From positions 1 to 58,434 of the forward strand of contig NZ_SRXN01000038.1 of NCBI RefSeq assembly GCF_004827385.1: a DNA stretch of 58,434 bases, in the 5' to 3' direction. This DNA comes from Ensifer sp. MPMI2T (GTDB taxonomy: Bacteria > Pseudomonadota > Alphaproteobacteria > Rhizobiales > Rhizobiaceae). The notes under the pieces were generated by a model, which was given only the letters and a program-made list of their open reading frames with translations, was not told where the DNA came from and ran no database searches. The position numbers were made by a program, and so were the translations under genes. Positions 34,124 to 43,532 of this stretch are shown piece by piece. Every line of letters starts with the position of its first letter. Position 1 is the first letter of the stretch.

Positions 34124-34855
34124 TCAAGTCAACGAAGATAACTGCTCTGGAGAGGAGCGTTGTTGCTCACCTATCACCTCTTGCAGCACCGCGTTAAGGA
34201 ATTCCGGCTGTTCCAGCGGAACGTAATGGCCGCAATTTCGGACGACTTTCAGGCGTCCGTGTCGCGCCTGCGCTGCTTGCATGGAACTGGTCTCAGTGCC
34301 TGGCGCACGGTCATCTTCGCCAGTCACGATCACGATCGGCCGAGGCAAGTTCATTAAAACTTGCTCTCTGCTCGGTCGCCTGTGGAACACCGTCACGCCC
34401 TGCGCAACGTCGTGCGGTGGCTGGCGAAGCGTAGTGGCTTTTGCAGCGCCGATCACCCTGGCGGCTGGTCGATCCAGCAAACAGCGGACCCCAATAGGCA
34501 TCCCATGCGGCCTCCAATCCCTCGTCTCCAAGCAGTTCCAAACGGATACGTGGAGCGCTGGCTCCGGCCCGTGGCGGGCTTTCGTCCCGATTAGAACCAG
34601 TGCGGCTATCCTATCCGGCGCGAGTGCGGCAATCTCGAGAGCGCAAGACCCTCCAACCCAGCAGCCAACGACGATCAGGCGGTTACCGCGAACCGACTTC
34701 AGCGCCTCAGCTGGCCACGCCTCAATACTATTGCCCAAAGAATAGAGCGTCGGCGCATGAGTGGAGCCCGGCAGAAGATGCATCTGCCCTTCCCACATCG
34801 AGCCATCAAGCGGCAGCGCGTGCAGAAGAAGTAGTTCCAGCCTATCGTTGCTCAT
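34124..34855 (-). CDS. alpha/beta hydrolase fold protein lacking the nucleophile Ser
   Basis: A 243-residue alpha/beta hydrolase-like protein. The oxyanion region LLLLHALPLDGSMWEGQ and the acid/His part (IVIVTGEDDRAPG and VRNCGHYVPLEQPEFLNAVL) are intact. The nucleophile elbow, normally GxSxGG, reads VVGCWVGGSCALE: Trp (codon TGG) stands where Ser is expected. The enzyme is therefore probably inactive, or the base is a recent mutation or sequencing error (TCG to TGG is one change). No strong ribosome-binding site is seen. The gene is less GC-rich than its neighbours, hinting at acquisition by transfer. Confidence 0.78.
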   Translation of the reverse strand: MSNDRLELLLLHALPLDGSMWEGQMHLLPGSTHAPTLYSLGNSIEAWPAEALKSVRGNRLIVVGCWVGGSCALEIAALAPDRIAALVLIGTKARHGPEPALHVSVWNCLETRDWRPHGMPIGVRCLLDRPAARVIGAAKATTLRQPPHDVAQGVTVFHRRPSREQVLMNLPRPIVIVTGEDDRAPGTETSSMQAAQARHGRLKVVRNCGHYVPLEQPEFLNAVLQEVIGEQQRSSPEQLSSLT

Positions 34856-34907
34856 GGATGCGGCTTCATCTGCATCCCGATTTTTTCGACCATCGCGTTA
34901 GGGGACT

Positions 34908-35228
34908 TTAGGCCGGCTGCACCGATTTGATGCTGCCGCTGCTGTCGACGACGCAGTTGAACTTGCGCCCGCCGGCATCGACATCAACGGCGTAGGTCGT
35001 CGCATCGAGCTGGCGCGAACTCATCGGCAGAACCCTGGCGCCGCTGGCTTGAGCGACAACCGCATTGGCGCAGATGAGTTGCAGGTCGGCGGGCGCAGTT
35101 TGCAGGCTTGTGCGGGCCATGTTCTGCGGCTCGGGCGCCGATGACTGGCATCCGCCAAGAAGCGAGACGCCGGCGACAACAAATGCGCAGCGCGCGATCG
35201 AATATGCGTTCAAACTGGTCGTCGACAA
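34908..35228 (-). CDS. small lipoprotein of unknown function
   Basis: A 106-residue protein. Starting from TTG at 35228, preceded by GGAGGTGAGAA, it has a lipoprotein signal with lipobox LLGGC and Cys at about residue 27. The mature part is about 80 residues (DLQLICANAVVAQASGARVL, then a beta-rich TYAVDVDAGGRKFNCVVDSS) with two further Cys that may pair. The frame is open upstream to an ATG at 35267, but that start lacks a binding site and would bury the signal. It lies just after the L,D-transpeptidase gene on the same strand, with 35 bases between them. Likely anchored in the outer membrane. Confidence 0.75.
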   Translation of the reverse strand: MSTTSLNAYSIARCAFVVAGVSLLGGCQSSAPEPQNMARTSLQTAPADLQLICANAVVAQASGARVLPMSSRQLDATTYAVDVDAGGRKFNCVVDSSGSIKSVQPA

Positions 35229-35263
35229 ATTCTCACCTCCAGATGTCGCCTTCGATGGCCATT

Positions 35264-35965
35264 TCAAACGCCCTTGTAGAGCGCCGCCCCCTGCATCAGC
35301 ACGATGACTTTCGCGCCGATTTTCACGCGAGAATGCAGATCGATAATGTCGTCATTGTTCATCCGGATGCAGCCGGAGGAAACGTCGAGGCCGATCGTCC
35401 AGGGCTCCACCGTGCCATGAATGCGGTAGATCGTGTCGTTCTCGCCCTCATAGAGATAGAGCGCCCTCGCCCCGAGCGGATTGTCCGGTCCACCCGGCAT
35501 GCCGGCTGCCCATTTCGCCGCGTTCGGGTCGCGCGCCACCATCTCGGGCGGCGGCGTCCAGGTCGGCCACTCGGCCGTACGCCCGACGCGAACGATGCCC
35601 GCCCAGCCGAAGCCCTCGCGCCCGACACCGATGCCGTAGCGGATCGCCTGGCCACCGGGCTGGACGAGATAGAGAAAATGCTGGTTGCCATCGATGATGA
35701 TCGTGCCCGGCGGCTCGGCGGTGCGGAACGGCACGACCTGCCGGCGAAAGGCCTCCGGTACCTGCTTGTTGCGCGCAAAATACTGCCGTGCCTTGCGCTT
35801 GTCGTAGTCGACCCATTTCTTCATACGGGCGTCGTAGATCTGCGTCGCGGCGAGCGCCGCCAGCGGCCCGAGGCAGAGGCCGGCGGCAAGCATGACCAAG
35901 CCGATTTTCCGCATCCTCCCGCCACGTTTTACCTCGGCCTCAAGGCCGTCCCGGATCATCGTCAT
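35264..35965 (-). CDS. L,D-transpeptidase (YkuD/ErfK family)
   Basis: A 233-residue exported protein. The signal peptide MRKIGLVMLAAGLCLGPLAA lies about 18 residues after the chosen start. The YkuD domain (about 85-230) carries the catalytic motif IHGTVEPWTIGLDVSSGCIR with the nucleophile Cys, followed by MNNDD. It cross-links peptidoglycan or attaches proteins to it. The ATG at 35965 overlaps the stop of the binding-protein gene (ATGA), implying coupled translation. An internal ATG at 35914 starts the signal peptide proper, but its GGGAGG is too close. The reading frame also extends far upstream inside the neighbouring gene, which is rejected. Confidence 0.88.
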   Translation of the reverse strand: MTMIRDGLEAEVKRGGRMRKIGLVMLAAGLCLGPLAALAATQIYDARMKKWVDYDKRKARQYFARNKQVPEAFRRQVVPFRTAEPPGTIIIDGNQHFLYLVQPGGQAIRYGIGVGREGFGWAGIVRVGRTAEWPTWTPPPEMVARDPNAAKWAAGMPGGPDNPLGARALYLYEGENDTIYRIHGTVEPWTIGLDVSSGCIRMNNDDIIDLHSRVKIGAKVIVLMQGAALYKGV

Positions 35966-36921
35966 TGCTTTGCCCACCCGTCTATGCGTGCTGCGTTGCC
36001 GTCGACCCATTTCTTTGCGTAGTCGGGAGGCGCCTGGCGCTCCACCTCCAGCGCATAGCTCATCGCCGTCACCTCTTCCGGCGAGAAATCCACCTGCTCG
36101 AGGAACTTCGCGACGTCCGGATGCTTCTCGCCGAAGGCGGTGGCATAGGCGATGTGGAAATGCGCCATGTCCCAGGCGGTTGCCGCGCTCGACTTGGTGA
36201 CCCATAACGGATCGTCCGCGGGCACGATCTTCCATTTCGCCGGGTCATGCGCCGGCTCCTCGATGCGTGCGAGCTTGTGCAGCTCGAAGACGTGATGCGG
36301 CGCGTAACAATAGAACACCATCGGCCGCGCGGTCGCGACCGCCGCATCGACCGCCGCCATCGCCACGTCCTCTTCGGCCTCGACGAGCGTGAGGTTCGCG
36401 GCATAGCCGTAGCTGTTCGCCCTCACCCGCTCTATTCCTGTCGAAAGCCAAGTCGGCGCGCCGATCCAAACTTCGCCGCGTCCGTCCCCGTCGGTGTCGA
36501 GCACCGCGGTCTTTGCCGGGTCGCTGAGGTCGGCGATCGTCTTGAGTCCGGCGGCGGCCGCCTCGGACGTCGCGCAAAGGCCCTGCCAGGCCGGCACGGC
36601 GCGCCCACTCAAGACGACGGCGCCCTTGTCGGTCACGTATTTCTTGATGAGATCCTCGAAGTTCGGCCGCCATACCTCGGGCTGGATGTCCACCTCGCCC
36701 TTGTCGAGCCCGACAAAGGCGTTGATCGTCCCGAGTTCACGCACTTCCGCATCGAGCCCGAACTTCTTGGCGATGCTGAGCTTGAGGATGTTGGCCGTTG
36801 CCTGTCCTGACGGCCAATTGGGCATGGCGATCACCAGGTCGGCTGCCTCAGCAGGCAGAGCAACAGTTGCGGCGAGCATGGCTGCGAAGGCAGCCACGCG
36901 GAATTTCGTGCTTCTCTTCAC
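35962..36921 (-). CDS. glycine betaine/choline-type ABC substrate-binding protein (OpuAC family)
   Basis: A 319-residue periplasmic protein with a signal peptide ending ALPAEA (about residue 26). The OpuAC domain begins ADLVIAMPNWPSGQATANIL. Aromatic residues available for quaternary-ammonium binding include MPNWPSG, PEVWRPNFED and VFYCYAPHHVF. Cognate permease and ATPase genes are absent on both sides, so it is an orphan or works with a remote transporter. Four-base overlap with the downstream L,D-transpeptidase gene is unusual for this family and suggests an osmotic-stress/cell-wall link, which is inferred. Confidence 0.9.
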   Translation of the reverse strand: MKRSTKFRVAAFAAMLAATVALPAEAADLVIAMPNWPSGQATANILKLSIAKKFGLDAEVRELGTINAFVGLDKGEVDIQPEVWRPNFEDLIKKYVTDKGAVVLSGRAVPAWQGLCATSEAAAAGLKTIADLSDPAKTAVLDTDGDGRGEVWIGAPTWLSTGIERVRANSYGYAANLTLVEAEEDVAMAAVDAAVATARPMVFYCYAPHHVFELHKLARIEEPAHDPAKWKIVPADDPLWVTKSSAATAWDMAHFHIAYATAFGEKHPDVAKFLEQVDFSPEEVTAMSYALEVERQAPPDYAKKWVDGNAARIDGWAKQ

Positions 36922-37205
36922 AGTGTCCTCCGAACAGATTCCCCGAATGCTGCGGCCGATTGTGAATGAATGCTTATGAGTCGAAATCTACAGCGCCGCG
37001 CCATGCCTAACGCGATCTACCCAATGTGCACGCACTTGATCTATCTGCGGGTCGACGCGACCCGGAATACTACGCCGGCATGTCTTGACGGCCGGCAGGA
37101 TGCACCAGCTTCCTCCGCGCAGTCAACTTATCGTTGATCGGTCGCGCCGGTTCTCGGGCTTAACTACGCACCAAGGGCTTCGGCCAAAAGTTGCGTTTCG
37201 CTCCA

Positions 37206-37871
37206 CTAGCTCGCCTGAGAATCAACGACGAGCCTGTCGACATAGCTTTCGACGCCCTTGATATTCTCCATCAGCACCTTGATGGCGCGACGCTCCAACT
37301 CGCTCCTCACCTTGCCTTCAAGCACGGCGTGGCAGGCTTCCACGGAGACCTTTATTCTCTCCGGATCGAAGCCGAGGTCGGAGCGAAGGCGCGCGCGGAT
37401 CGCCACGGCGAGCGCCTCGTCACCCCTGACCGTACCCTCACCCGGAACGTCGACGATCGCACGCAACAGGTCGACGCGGCTGATGATGCCGACCAGAACG
37501 CCATTTTGCACGACCGGCACGCGCTTTATCTCGTGCTTGAACATCAGTTCGGCAACAGCGCCGATCGGGGCGTCCCGGCCGACCGTGACAACCTCGGTCG
37601 ACATCAGATCGCTGATGCGCCAACTGTTGCTGCGGATGTAGCGGTCGAGATCGACAAGGGCGCTCTCAGCCGCCGCGCTGCCTCGCCCGGTTCCAAGCTC
37701 GATCCGTCGCAAGAGATCGCCTTCCGTCAGCATGCCCGCGACCGCGCCATCGTCATCGATGACAGGGAGACCACTCAGCCCCTTCGTCACCATGGTTTCG
37801 ATCGCGTGACGTACGCTGCTTGCCGTGCTGATCGTGGCCACGTTTATCGTCATGATTTCATCGGCGCGCAT
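37206..37871 (-). CDS. CBS-pair and BON domain protein
   Basis: A 221-residue cytosolic protein. Two CBS motifs (about 5-60, MTINVATISTASSVRHAIET and SGLPVIDDDGAVAGMLTEGD; about 82-138, LMSTEVVTVGRDAPIGAVAE and IKRVPVVQNGVLVGIISRVD) form an adenine-nucleotide sensing pair. A BON domain follows (about 150-218, VRGDEALAVAIRARLRSDLG). The ATG at 37871 has GGTGGAGG upstream and is preferred to 37907. Such proteins are common stress-response factors in rhizobia. The 284 bases upstream of its stop side (36922-37205) contain only a degraded repeat near 36989. Confidence 0.9.
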   Translation of the reverse strand: MRADEIMTINVATISTASSVRHAIETMVTKGLSGLPVIDDDGAVAGMLTEGDLLRRIELGTGRGSAAAESALVDLDRYIRSNSWRISDLMSTEVVTVGRDAPIGAVAELMFKHEIKRVPVVQNGVLVGIISRVDLLRAIVDVPGEGTVRGDEALAVAIRARLRSDLGFDPERIKVSVEACHAVLEGKVRSELERRAIKVLMENIKGVESYVDRLVVDSQAS

Positions 37872-38056
37872 TTGGGCCTCCACCTGTTGCGGGAGAAACG
37901 AAACCATTCGAGCCGTCGCAGCTGAGTCTATGCCCCGGACTCATCCATTCTGCCTGACGGATTGGTCTGAAAGGAGGAAAGGATGCAGGAAATGCCGAAC
38001 ATACTCAAATCTTTCCGATACACCGAAGCGCAAAATCGGCTTCGCTGACCCGGCGG

Positions 38057-38302
38057 CTACGGTGCAACGGCGATGCCCGCCTCCCGGGAGGCATCCAGAA
38101 ATGCGATCCGGGCGACATAAGGCGCCAGATGGCCGCTCAGCACCTCCTCGCATGCGCTAACAGCAGCGTTATAGGCGGGTCCTTTCCGTCGTGGCCAAGC
38201 CTCCTGCAGCATTGCGAGAGCCTCGCTTGTGGTCGACACAAACACCAACGTGCCGTCGCCAGACCTCACAACAACACACTCGCTCCAAGGACCGGCACTC
38301 AT
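38057..38302 (-). CDS. DUF982 domain protein
   Basis: An 81-residue protein with the DUF982 pattern: SECVVVRSGDGTLVFVSTTS, ALAMLQEAWPRRKGPAYNAA, then a C-terminal helix. The family is almost restricted to Rhizobiales, often in many plasmid-borne copies, and has no known function. The start is preceded by GGGAAGACGAACG. No partner gene is obvious, and both flanks (37872-38056 and 38303-38519) lack other coding signal. Confidence 0.82.
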   Translation of the reverse strand: MSAGPWSECVVVRSGDGTLVFVSTTSEALAMLQEAWPRRKGPAYNAAVSACEEVLSGHLAPYVARIAFLDASREAGIAVAP

Positions 38303-38411
38303 CGTTCGTCTTCCCGTCGGGCAACGCTACTGGACGCTATAGTAGGTAACGTAGCAATCGTCTTTTTGAAGTCGTGCCCGGGACCGGGGTTGCTGAAAAA
38401 ATCTTTGAAAC

Positions 38412-38434
38412 CCGACGATCCTCAGGACCGTCGG
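38412..38434 (-). terminator. probable terminator of the sugar operon
   Basis: CCGACGATCCT-C-AGGACCGTCGG pairs with one mismatch. On the minus strand it is followed by GTTTCAAAGATTTTTTC. It lies about 90 bases past the stop of the epimerase gene. Confidence 0.5.
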
Positions 38435-38519
38435 CCGTTCATGGTTTGAGGATGGGGCGGGCAGCGCACGGACGCAAACGACGGCATAGTGCCCGCCGAG
38501 CGTCGGCCTGTTTGTGTCT

Positions 38520-39374
38520 TCAGCCCAATTGCAGGCCCGCCGCATGGGCCGCCTCGCGCAGGAACGGCAAGCCGACCTCGATGACGTCGCGCGGGTCCTC
38601 GGCAACCGGTCGCCAGATTGCCAGCCCTCCCGCGATGTCCTGGTCGACATGGTTCATGCTTTCGAGCGTGATCGGGCCTTCGTAGCCGATGTCGGCGATC
38701 GCCTTCATGCAGGCCTGCCAGTTCAGCATGCCGCGCCCGGGCACGCCGCGATTGGCCTCGGAGACATGGACATAACCAAGATAGGGCGCCGCCGCTTCGA
38801 ACCCGGCGGAAAAACTCTCCTCCTCGATGTGCATGTGGTAGGTGTCGAGATGGATGAAGATATTTTCGGCGCCGATCCGCTCGATGATCCGCGCGGCGTC
38901 GATGCCACGGTTGATGAGGTGAGTCTCGTAGCGGTTGCAGGGCTCGATGCCGAGCTTCAGGCCGTGCGACCTTGCCGCCTTCGCCGCTCGCTCGAGAAAC
39001 CGGCACATGCCGTCGATCTCTCTGGTCGTCGCGGCGCGGCCCGTGGTCTTGCCGATCGAGCCATAGGTGACGCCCGCAAGCCCGAAGCTGCCCACTTCCT
39101 CGCAGACCTGGAAGGCGGGCTCCAGGAAGTCGAGCCCGTCCTGCGGTTGTGCAACGATATCGAGCGCCCGCGGCAGCCCTAGCGAGGGTATGAGCTCGAC
39201 GCCGTAATGGCTGGCAAAGGCCCGCGTTCGCCGGGTATTGATTTCCCTCGGCCTCAGCAGCGGAATTTCCAGGAGCCCGATGCCGAGTTCCTTGAGGCGA
39301 TCCATTTGCGGCTCGATGCGCGCGAGATCCCAGACCGGCGCGATCGCGAAAGTGTGCAGTCCGAAGATGTTCAT
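38520..39374 (-). CDS. ketose 3-epimerase (D-tagatose/D-psicose 3-epimerase family)
   Basis: A 284-residue TIM-barrel sugar isomerase/epimerase. Metal and catalytic residues of the family are visible: Glu in LGIEPCNRYETHLINR, Asp in IFIHLDTYHMHIEEESF, His in YVHVSEANRGVPGRG, and Glu in ITLESMN. These motifs match those of Agrobacterium D-psicose 3-epimerase as I know it. It interconverts ketoses at C3, using Mn or Co. It is the last gene of the importer operon, 4 bases after the ATPase gene, so it should act on the imported sugar or its first product. Confidence 0.88.
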   Translation of the reverse strand: MNIFGLHTFAIAPVWDLARIEPQMDRLKELGIGLLEIPLLRPREINTRRTRAFASHYGVELIPSLGLPRALDIVAQPQDGLDFLEPAFQVCEEVGSFGLAGVTYGSIGKTTGRAATTREIDGMCRFLERAAKAARSHGLKLGIEPCNRYETHLINRGIDAARIIERIGAENIFIHLDTYHMHIEEESFSAGFEAAAPYLGYVHVSEANRGVPGRGMLNWQACMKAIADIGYEGPITLESMNHVDQDIAGGLAIWRPVAEDPRDVIEVGLPFLREAAHAAGLQLG

Positions 39375-39378
39375 AAAG

Positions 39379-40151
<773 letters not shown>

Positions 40152-40155
<4 letters not shown>

Positions 40156-41144
40156 ACGCGGCTCTCCTTGCGCACCTGATATTGGTCGATGAACACCGCG
40201 AGGATCAGCACGGCGCCGATCGCCATCTGCTGGTAGTAGGATTGCACGGCGAGCAGGTTAAGCCCGTTCTGCAGCACGCCCATGATCAGCGCGCCGATCA
40301 TGGTGCCGAGGATCGATCCGCGGCCGCCGAAGAGATTGGTGCCGCCGATGATGGCGGCGGTGATCGCGGTCAATTCGTAATTGAGGCCTGCCGTCGGATC
40401 GCCGGAGTTGATGCGCGCCATGAACAGCATGCCGGCAAGCCCGGCGAGCGCGCCGGAAAGCGTGTAGAGGATGCGCCTGTGCCGCTCGACGCGGATGCCC
40501 GCGGCGCGCGCGGCACTTTCGGAGTCCCCGAGCGCCATGGTGTGCCGCCCGAATTTCGAATAGGCGAGCACGCAATGGGCGATGATCGCCGTGATAACGA
40601 AAATGATCACCGGCATCGGAATGCCGAGCGGCCGCCCCTGGCCGACATAGACCATCACGGCCGGCAGGCCATAGATCACCCGGCCATCGGAAATGACGAG
40701 CGCCAGCCCGCGCGCCAGCCCCAGCATGCCGAGCGTCACGATGAAGGCCGGGACGAAAGCGCGCGTGATCAGTTGACCATTGACGTAGCCGGCGGCCGCC
40801 CCCGCCAGGATACAGGCGGCAAGCCCCACGGGCGATGGCGCGCCGAGATTGACGGCGACATAAGCGCCTGCCACGCCGGAAAGCCCCATCACTGATCCGA
40901 GCGACAGATCCAGCCCGCCGGACCCGATGACGTAGGTCGCAGCGATCGCCAGCACGCCGATCGTCGAGGTGGCAAGCAGGATGTTCAGGAAATTGCTGAG
41001 CGACAGGAAGAACGGCGACAGGACGGCCATGACGGCGCTGAGCACGATCAGGACGATGAAGGATTCCAGCCGTATGTGCAGTTGTTCGACCGACGTTCGT
41101 TGCGCCCGCGCCCAGAGGCCAGGCTGCGCCGTTTCATGTGCCAT
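40152..41144 (-). CDS. sugar ABC transporter permease (CUT2/RbsC type)
   Basis: A 330-residue inner-membrane permease with about ten hydrophobic segments. Family motifs include NILLATSTIGVLAIAATYVI, GGLDLSLGSVMGLSG (the conserved cytoplasmic-loop region), and AALGDSE-like MALGDSESAARAAGI followed by YTLSGALAGLAG. The ATG at 41144 has GAGGTGG six bases upstream; an in-frame GTG at 41153 is less likely. It forms a homodimeric channel with the ATPase encoded next. A 108-base gap containing a repeat and a stable hairpin separates it from the binding-protein gene. Confidence 0.93.
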
Positions 41145-41155
41145 GATTTCCACCT

Positions 41156-41202
41156 CTACAGCGCCGGGCGTCTTTCCAGACGCACAAAGGTCCCTGTAAC
41201 AC
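41156..41202 (-). repeat. rhizobial intergenic palindromic repeat (partial copy 4)
   Basis: CTACAGCGCCGGGCGTC with a complementary GACGC arm is followed by ACAAAGGTCCCTGTAACACT. It is the first palindromic half only and sits inside the importer operon, between the permease and binding-protein genes. Confidence 0.6.
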
Positions 41203-41210
41203 TTGAAAGT

Positions 41211-41240
41211 CCGGCTGGCGCAGGATTGCGCGCCAGCCGG
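41211..41240 (-). terminator. stable hairpin between binding-protein and permease genes
   Basis: CCGGCTGGCG and CGCCAGCCGG are exact 10-base complementary arms around a 10-base loop, starting 12 bases past the binding-protein stop. There is no T-tract, so it is more likely an attenuator or 3'-end stabiliser that keeps binding-protein mRNA in excess than a full terminator. Confidence 0.55.
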
Positions 41241-41252
41241 GTTCGGTAAAGC

Positions 41253-42236
41253 TCACTTGACGTATTGAAGCATCGGCTCCTTGCCGGCATCGAGCACGTC
41301 CTTGGTGAGCACCAGCGTGGGCACGGCGATATCGGCCGTGACGCTTTCGCCGGCGATCGCCTTCTTGACGTTTTCGACTGCCTGTTTTCCAACGAGATAG
41401 GGAAGCTGGGCGACCGAGGCGTTGAGCCTGCCGTCCTTGATCGACTTCACCGCATCGGAATTGCCGTCGACGCCGATGATCGTCACCTGGTCGCCTTTGC
41501 CGGCGGCATAGACCGCCTCGACGGCCCCGAGCGCCATGCCGTCATTGGCGGCGAAGATGCCGACGAGGTCCGGGTTGCGCGTCAGGATGTCGTTGGTGAT
41601 CGAGGCCGCCTTGCCGCGGTCCCAGTCGCCGGGGAGCGAGGCGACGACCTCGAGGCCGGGCGCCAGTTCTTTGAGCCGTGCCGCAAATCCTTGCGCGCGC
41701 CTCTGCCCGGTGACGTTGCCCGACAGGCCCTCGATCACCAGCACCGGCCCCTTGGCGTCCTTCCCGAGCTTTTCGACGAGATAGTCGGCGCCCTGCGCGC
41801 CCGCCGCGACATTGTCCGAGCCGATGCGGAAGGTGATCTTTATGCCCTCCTTGTCGAGCACGGCCTGATCGAGATTGCCGTCGAGATCGACGACCTTGAT
41901 GCCGGCGTCCTGCGCCGCCTTGAGGCACGGCAAGAGATTCGTCGAGTTGATGGCGGCGGTGATCATCGCAACCGGCTTGCGTTCCAGCATCGTGTTGCAA
42001 AGGTTGAGCTGCGGCTCGGCTGCCTGGTCGCTTTCGGCGGCTTGCAGGAAATATTTCACGCCGGCCTCCTTGGCGCCGTCTTCGACCCCCTGGCTCATGG
42101 CGCCCCAGAACGGATTGGCGAGCGTTTTCATCAGGACGCCGTATTCGCCGTCTTCGGCGATAGCGGGCGCGGCGAAGGCCATTGCAACGCCCAATGCCAA
42201 AGTAAAGCGATTTATCTTTGCGACAAATGGTTGCAT
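41253..42236 (-). CDS. sugar-binding protein of CUT2 ABC importer (D-allose-binding-like)
   Basis: A 327-residue periplasmic protein with a signal peptide ending AAPAIAEDG (about residue 27). The mature start EYGVLMKTLANPFWGAMSQG, plus SLPGDWDRGKAASITNDIL and FAANDGMALGAVEAVYAAG, resemble E. coli D-allose-binding protein as recalled. The match with a ketose 3-epimerase in the same operon supports a rare hexose such as allose or psicose, but ribose-type or polyol ligands remain possible. It is preceded by the LacI gene (77-base gap) and is the first gene of the transporter set. Confidence 0.9.
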   Translation of the reverse strand: MQPFVAKINRFTLALGVAMAFAAPAIAEDGEYGVLMKTLANPFWGAMSQGVEDGAKEAGVKYFLQAAESDQAAEPQLNLCNTMLERKPVAMITAAINSTNLLPCLKAAQDAGIKVVDLDGNLDQAVLDKEGIKITFRIGSDNVAAGAQGADYLVEKLGKDAKGPVLVIEGLSGNVTGQRRAQGFAARLKELAPGLEVVASLPGDWDRGKAASITNDILTRNPDLVGIFAANDGMALGAVEAVYAAGKGDQVTIIGVDGNSDAVKSIKDGRLNASVAQLPYLVGKQAVENVKKAIAGESVTADIAVPTLVLTKDVLDAGKEPMLQYVK

Positions 42237-42313
42237 CGTTTCCTCCAGTTGATGTCACGCACCGTGAGGTCCAGCCAGATCCGGCGCTTGCCTTCTGTCT
42301 TCGACAATCGGGG

Positions 42314-43375
42314 TTATCGTCGTTTTCCTCCCCCGGAATGCGGTCCGCTACCTGGCGACCCAACGGATTCCCGCATCAAGACCTTGCATGACTCGAGCCG
42401 CGCCGTGGGCGGCCCCCCTTCCCCCTCGATCCGGCGAAACAGTAGTTCCATCGCCTCGATGGCGATCTGTCTGACGGGCTGAACGACCGCAGCGATCGCC
42501 GGCCATGTCACCTGCATCCACTCGGCATCGTCGAAGCCGACAAGCGAAATGTCGTTCGGGCAGTGCCACCCGCGCCGGCGGAATTCGCTGAGTGCGACCA
42601 GCGTGCCCCGCAGGAACAGCGAATAGACGGCGGTCGGGCGCTCGCCCTTGGCGAAATAGTCTCGCAGCGCGGATCGAAGCGGTTCGACATCGCTTTCCGA
42701 AAGGATCACGTCGACGCGGGTATCCGGGGCGAGTTGCAGCGCGCGCTCGCGAAAGCTCTCCAGTCGGGCGCGCACCGTCGCCGCCTGCTCGCCGAGACCG
42801 AGCACGAGGATATGGCGGTGGCCTCTCTCGACGAGTTCGCGGGCCACCTCGGCGCTCGCCGAGCCACTATCGGCCGATAACGTGTCGAAGGCATCGTCTG
42901 CGAGTACCCGGTCGATCAGCACGCCGGTCATGCCGTACTTCTTCATGAAGCCCGCCGCCGGCCCGTGCTCGTTGCGCACCGGCGCCAGCACCACGCCGGA
43001 GACGCGCCAGTCATGCATGCGGGCGAGGATTTCTTTTTCACGCGCTTCAGACTCCCGGCTCGACGCCGCGACGAGCGCATAGCCGCGCTGCTCGGCCAGC
43101 CGTTCCAGCTGCGTGATCATGGAGCCGAAGAATTCGCTTTCGAATTCCGGAACGATCGCCCCGATGATGCGGCGCTTGGCCCGCCTCAGGTCCGAGGCGA
43201 GCGGATCGATGCGATAACCGAGCAGTTCCACCGCGTCGAACACGCGCTGGACGTTCTCTGGCTTCACCGTCGAGACACCCTGCAGGACTTTCGACACCGT
43301 CGCGGCAGAGACGCCGGCGCTATTGGCCACGTCGTGGATCGACGGTCGCCGCGCATGCGCTTCCCGATGAACCAT
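42314..43375 (-). CDS. LacI family transcriptional regulator of the sugar operon
   Basis: A 353-residue repressor. The LacI helix-turn-helix and hinge are at about 10-60 (PSIHDVANSAGVSAATVSKV, LGYRIDPLASDLRRAKRR). The periplasmic-binding-like sugar domain follows (IGAIVPEFESEFFGSMITQL to LVGFDDAEWMQVTWPAIAAV). The ATG at 43375 with GGGAGGAGAGG is chosen over the extension to 43420. The C terminus (about 335-353) is a glycine/arginine-rich tail beyond the usual end. It is divergent from the 2-hydroxyacid dehydrogenase gene and upstream of the importer genes, so it probably controls both. Confidence 0.93.
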   Translation of the reverse strand: MVHREAHARRPSIHDVANSAGVSAATVSKVLQGVSTVKPENVQRVFDAVELLGYRIDPLASDLRRAKRRIIGAIVPEFESEFFGSMITQLERLAEQRGYALVAASSRESEAREKEILARMHDWRVSGVVLAPVRNEHGPAAGFMKKYGMTGVLIDRVLADDAFDTLSADSGSASAEVARELVERGHRHILVLGLGEQAATVRARLESFRERALQLAPDTRVDVILSESDVEPLRSALRDYFAKGERPTAVYSLFLRGTLVALSEFRRRGWHCPNDISLVGFDDAEWMQVTWPAIAAVVQPVRQIAIEAMELLFRRIEGEGGPPTARLESCKVLMRESVGSPGSGPHSGGGKRR

Positions 43376-43425
43376 CCTCTCCTCCCGAGAGCAAGCAGTC
43401 TGCCGAGTGTCGCATATCAAGCGAT

Positions 43426-43456
43426 AAATCGATTTTTCGCTGTTGTAAATCGTTTA
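43426..43456. promoter_or_regulatory. two LacI-type operators spaced 21 bp
   Basis: AAATCGATTT (43426-43435) is a perfect palindrome with the central CG typical of LacI-family sites. AAATCGTTTA (43447-43456) is a near-copy. Their centres are 21 bp apart, two helical turns, so two dimers would lie on the same face. They are placed 51 and 72 bases upstream of the LacI start and about 77-107 bases from the dehydrogenase start. Confidence 0.6.
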
Positions 43457-43532
43457 ATTTGGCGTACAACCTCTCCGTCAGCGGTACATGTACCGAATGC
43501 ATCGGAAGGAGCCGACCGGGAGGGAAGAAGCC

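Noticed and set aside
36989..37010. fragment resembling the start of the rhizobial repeat
   Set aside because: Only about 16 bases match (CTACAGCGCCGCGC) and no complementary arm follows, so it is not listed as a copy.
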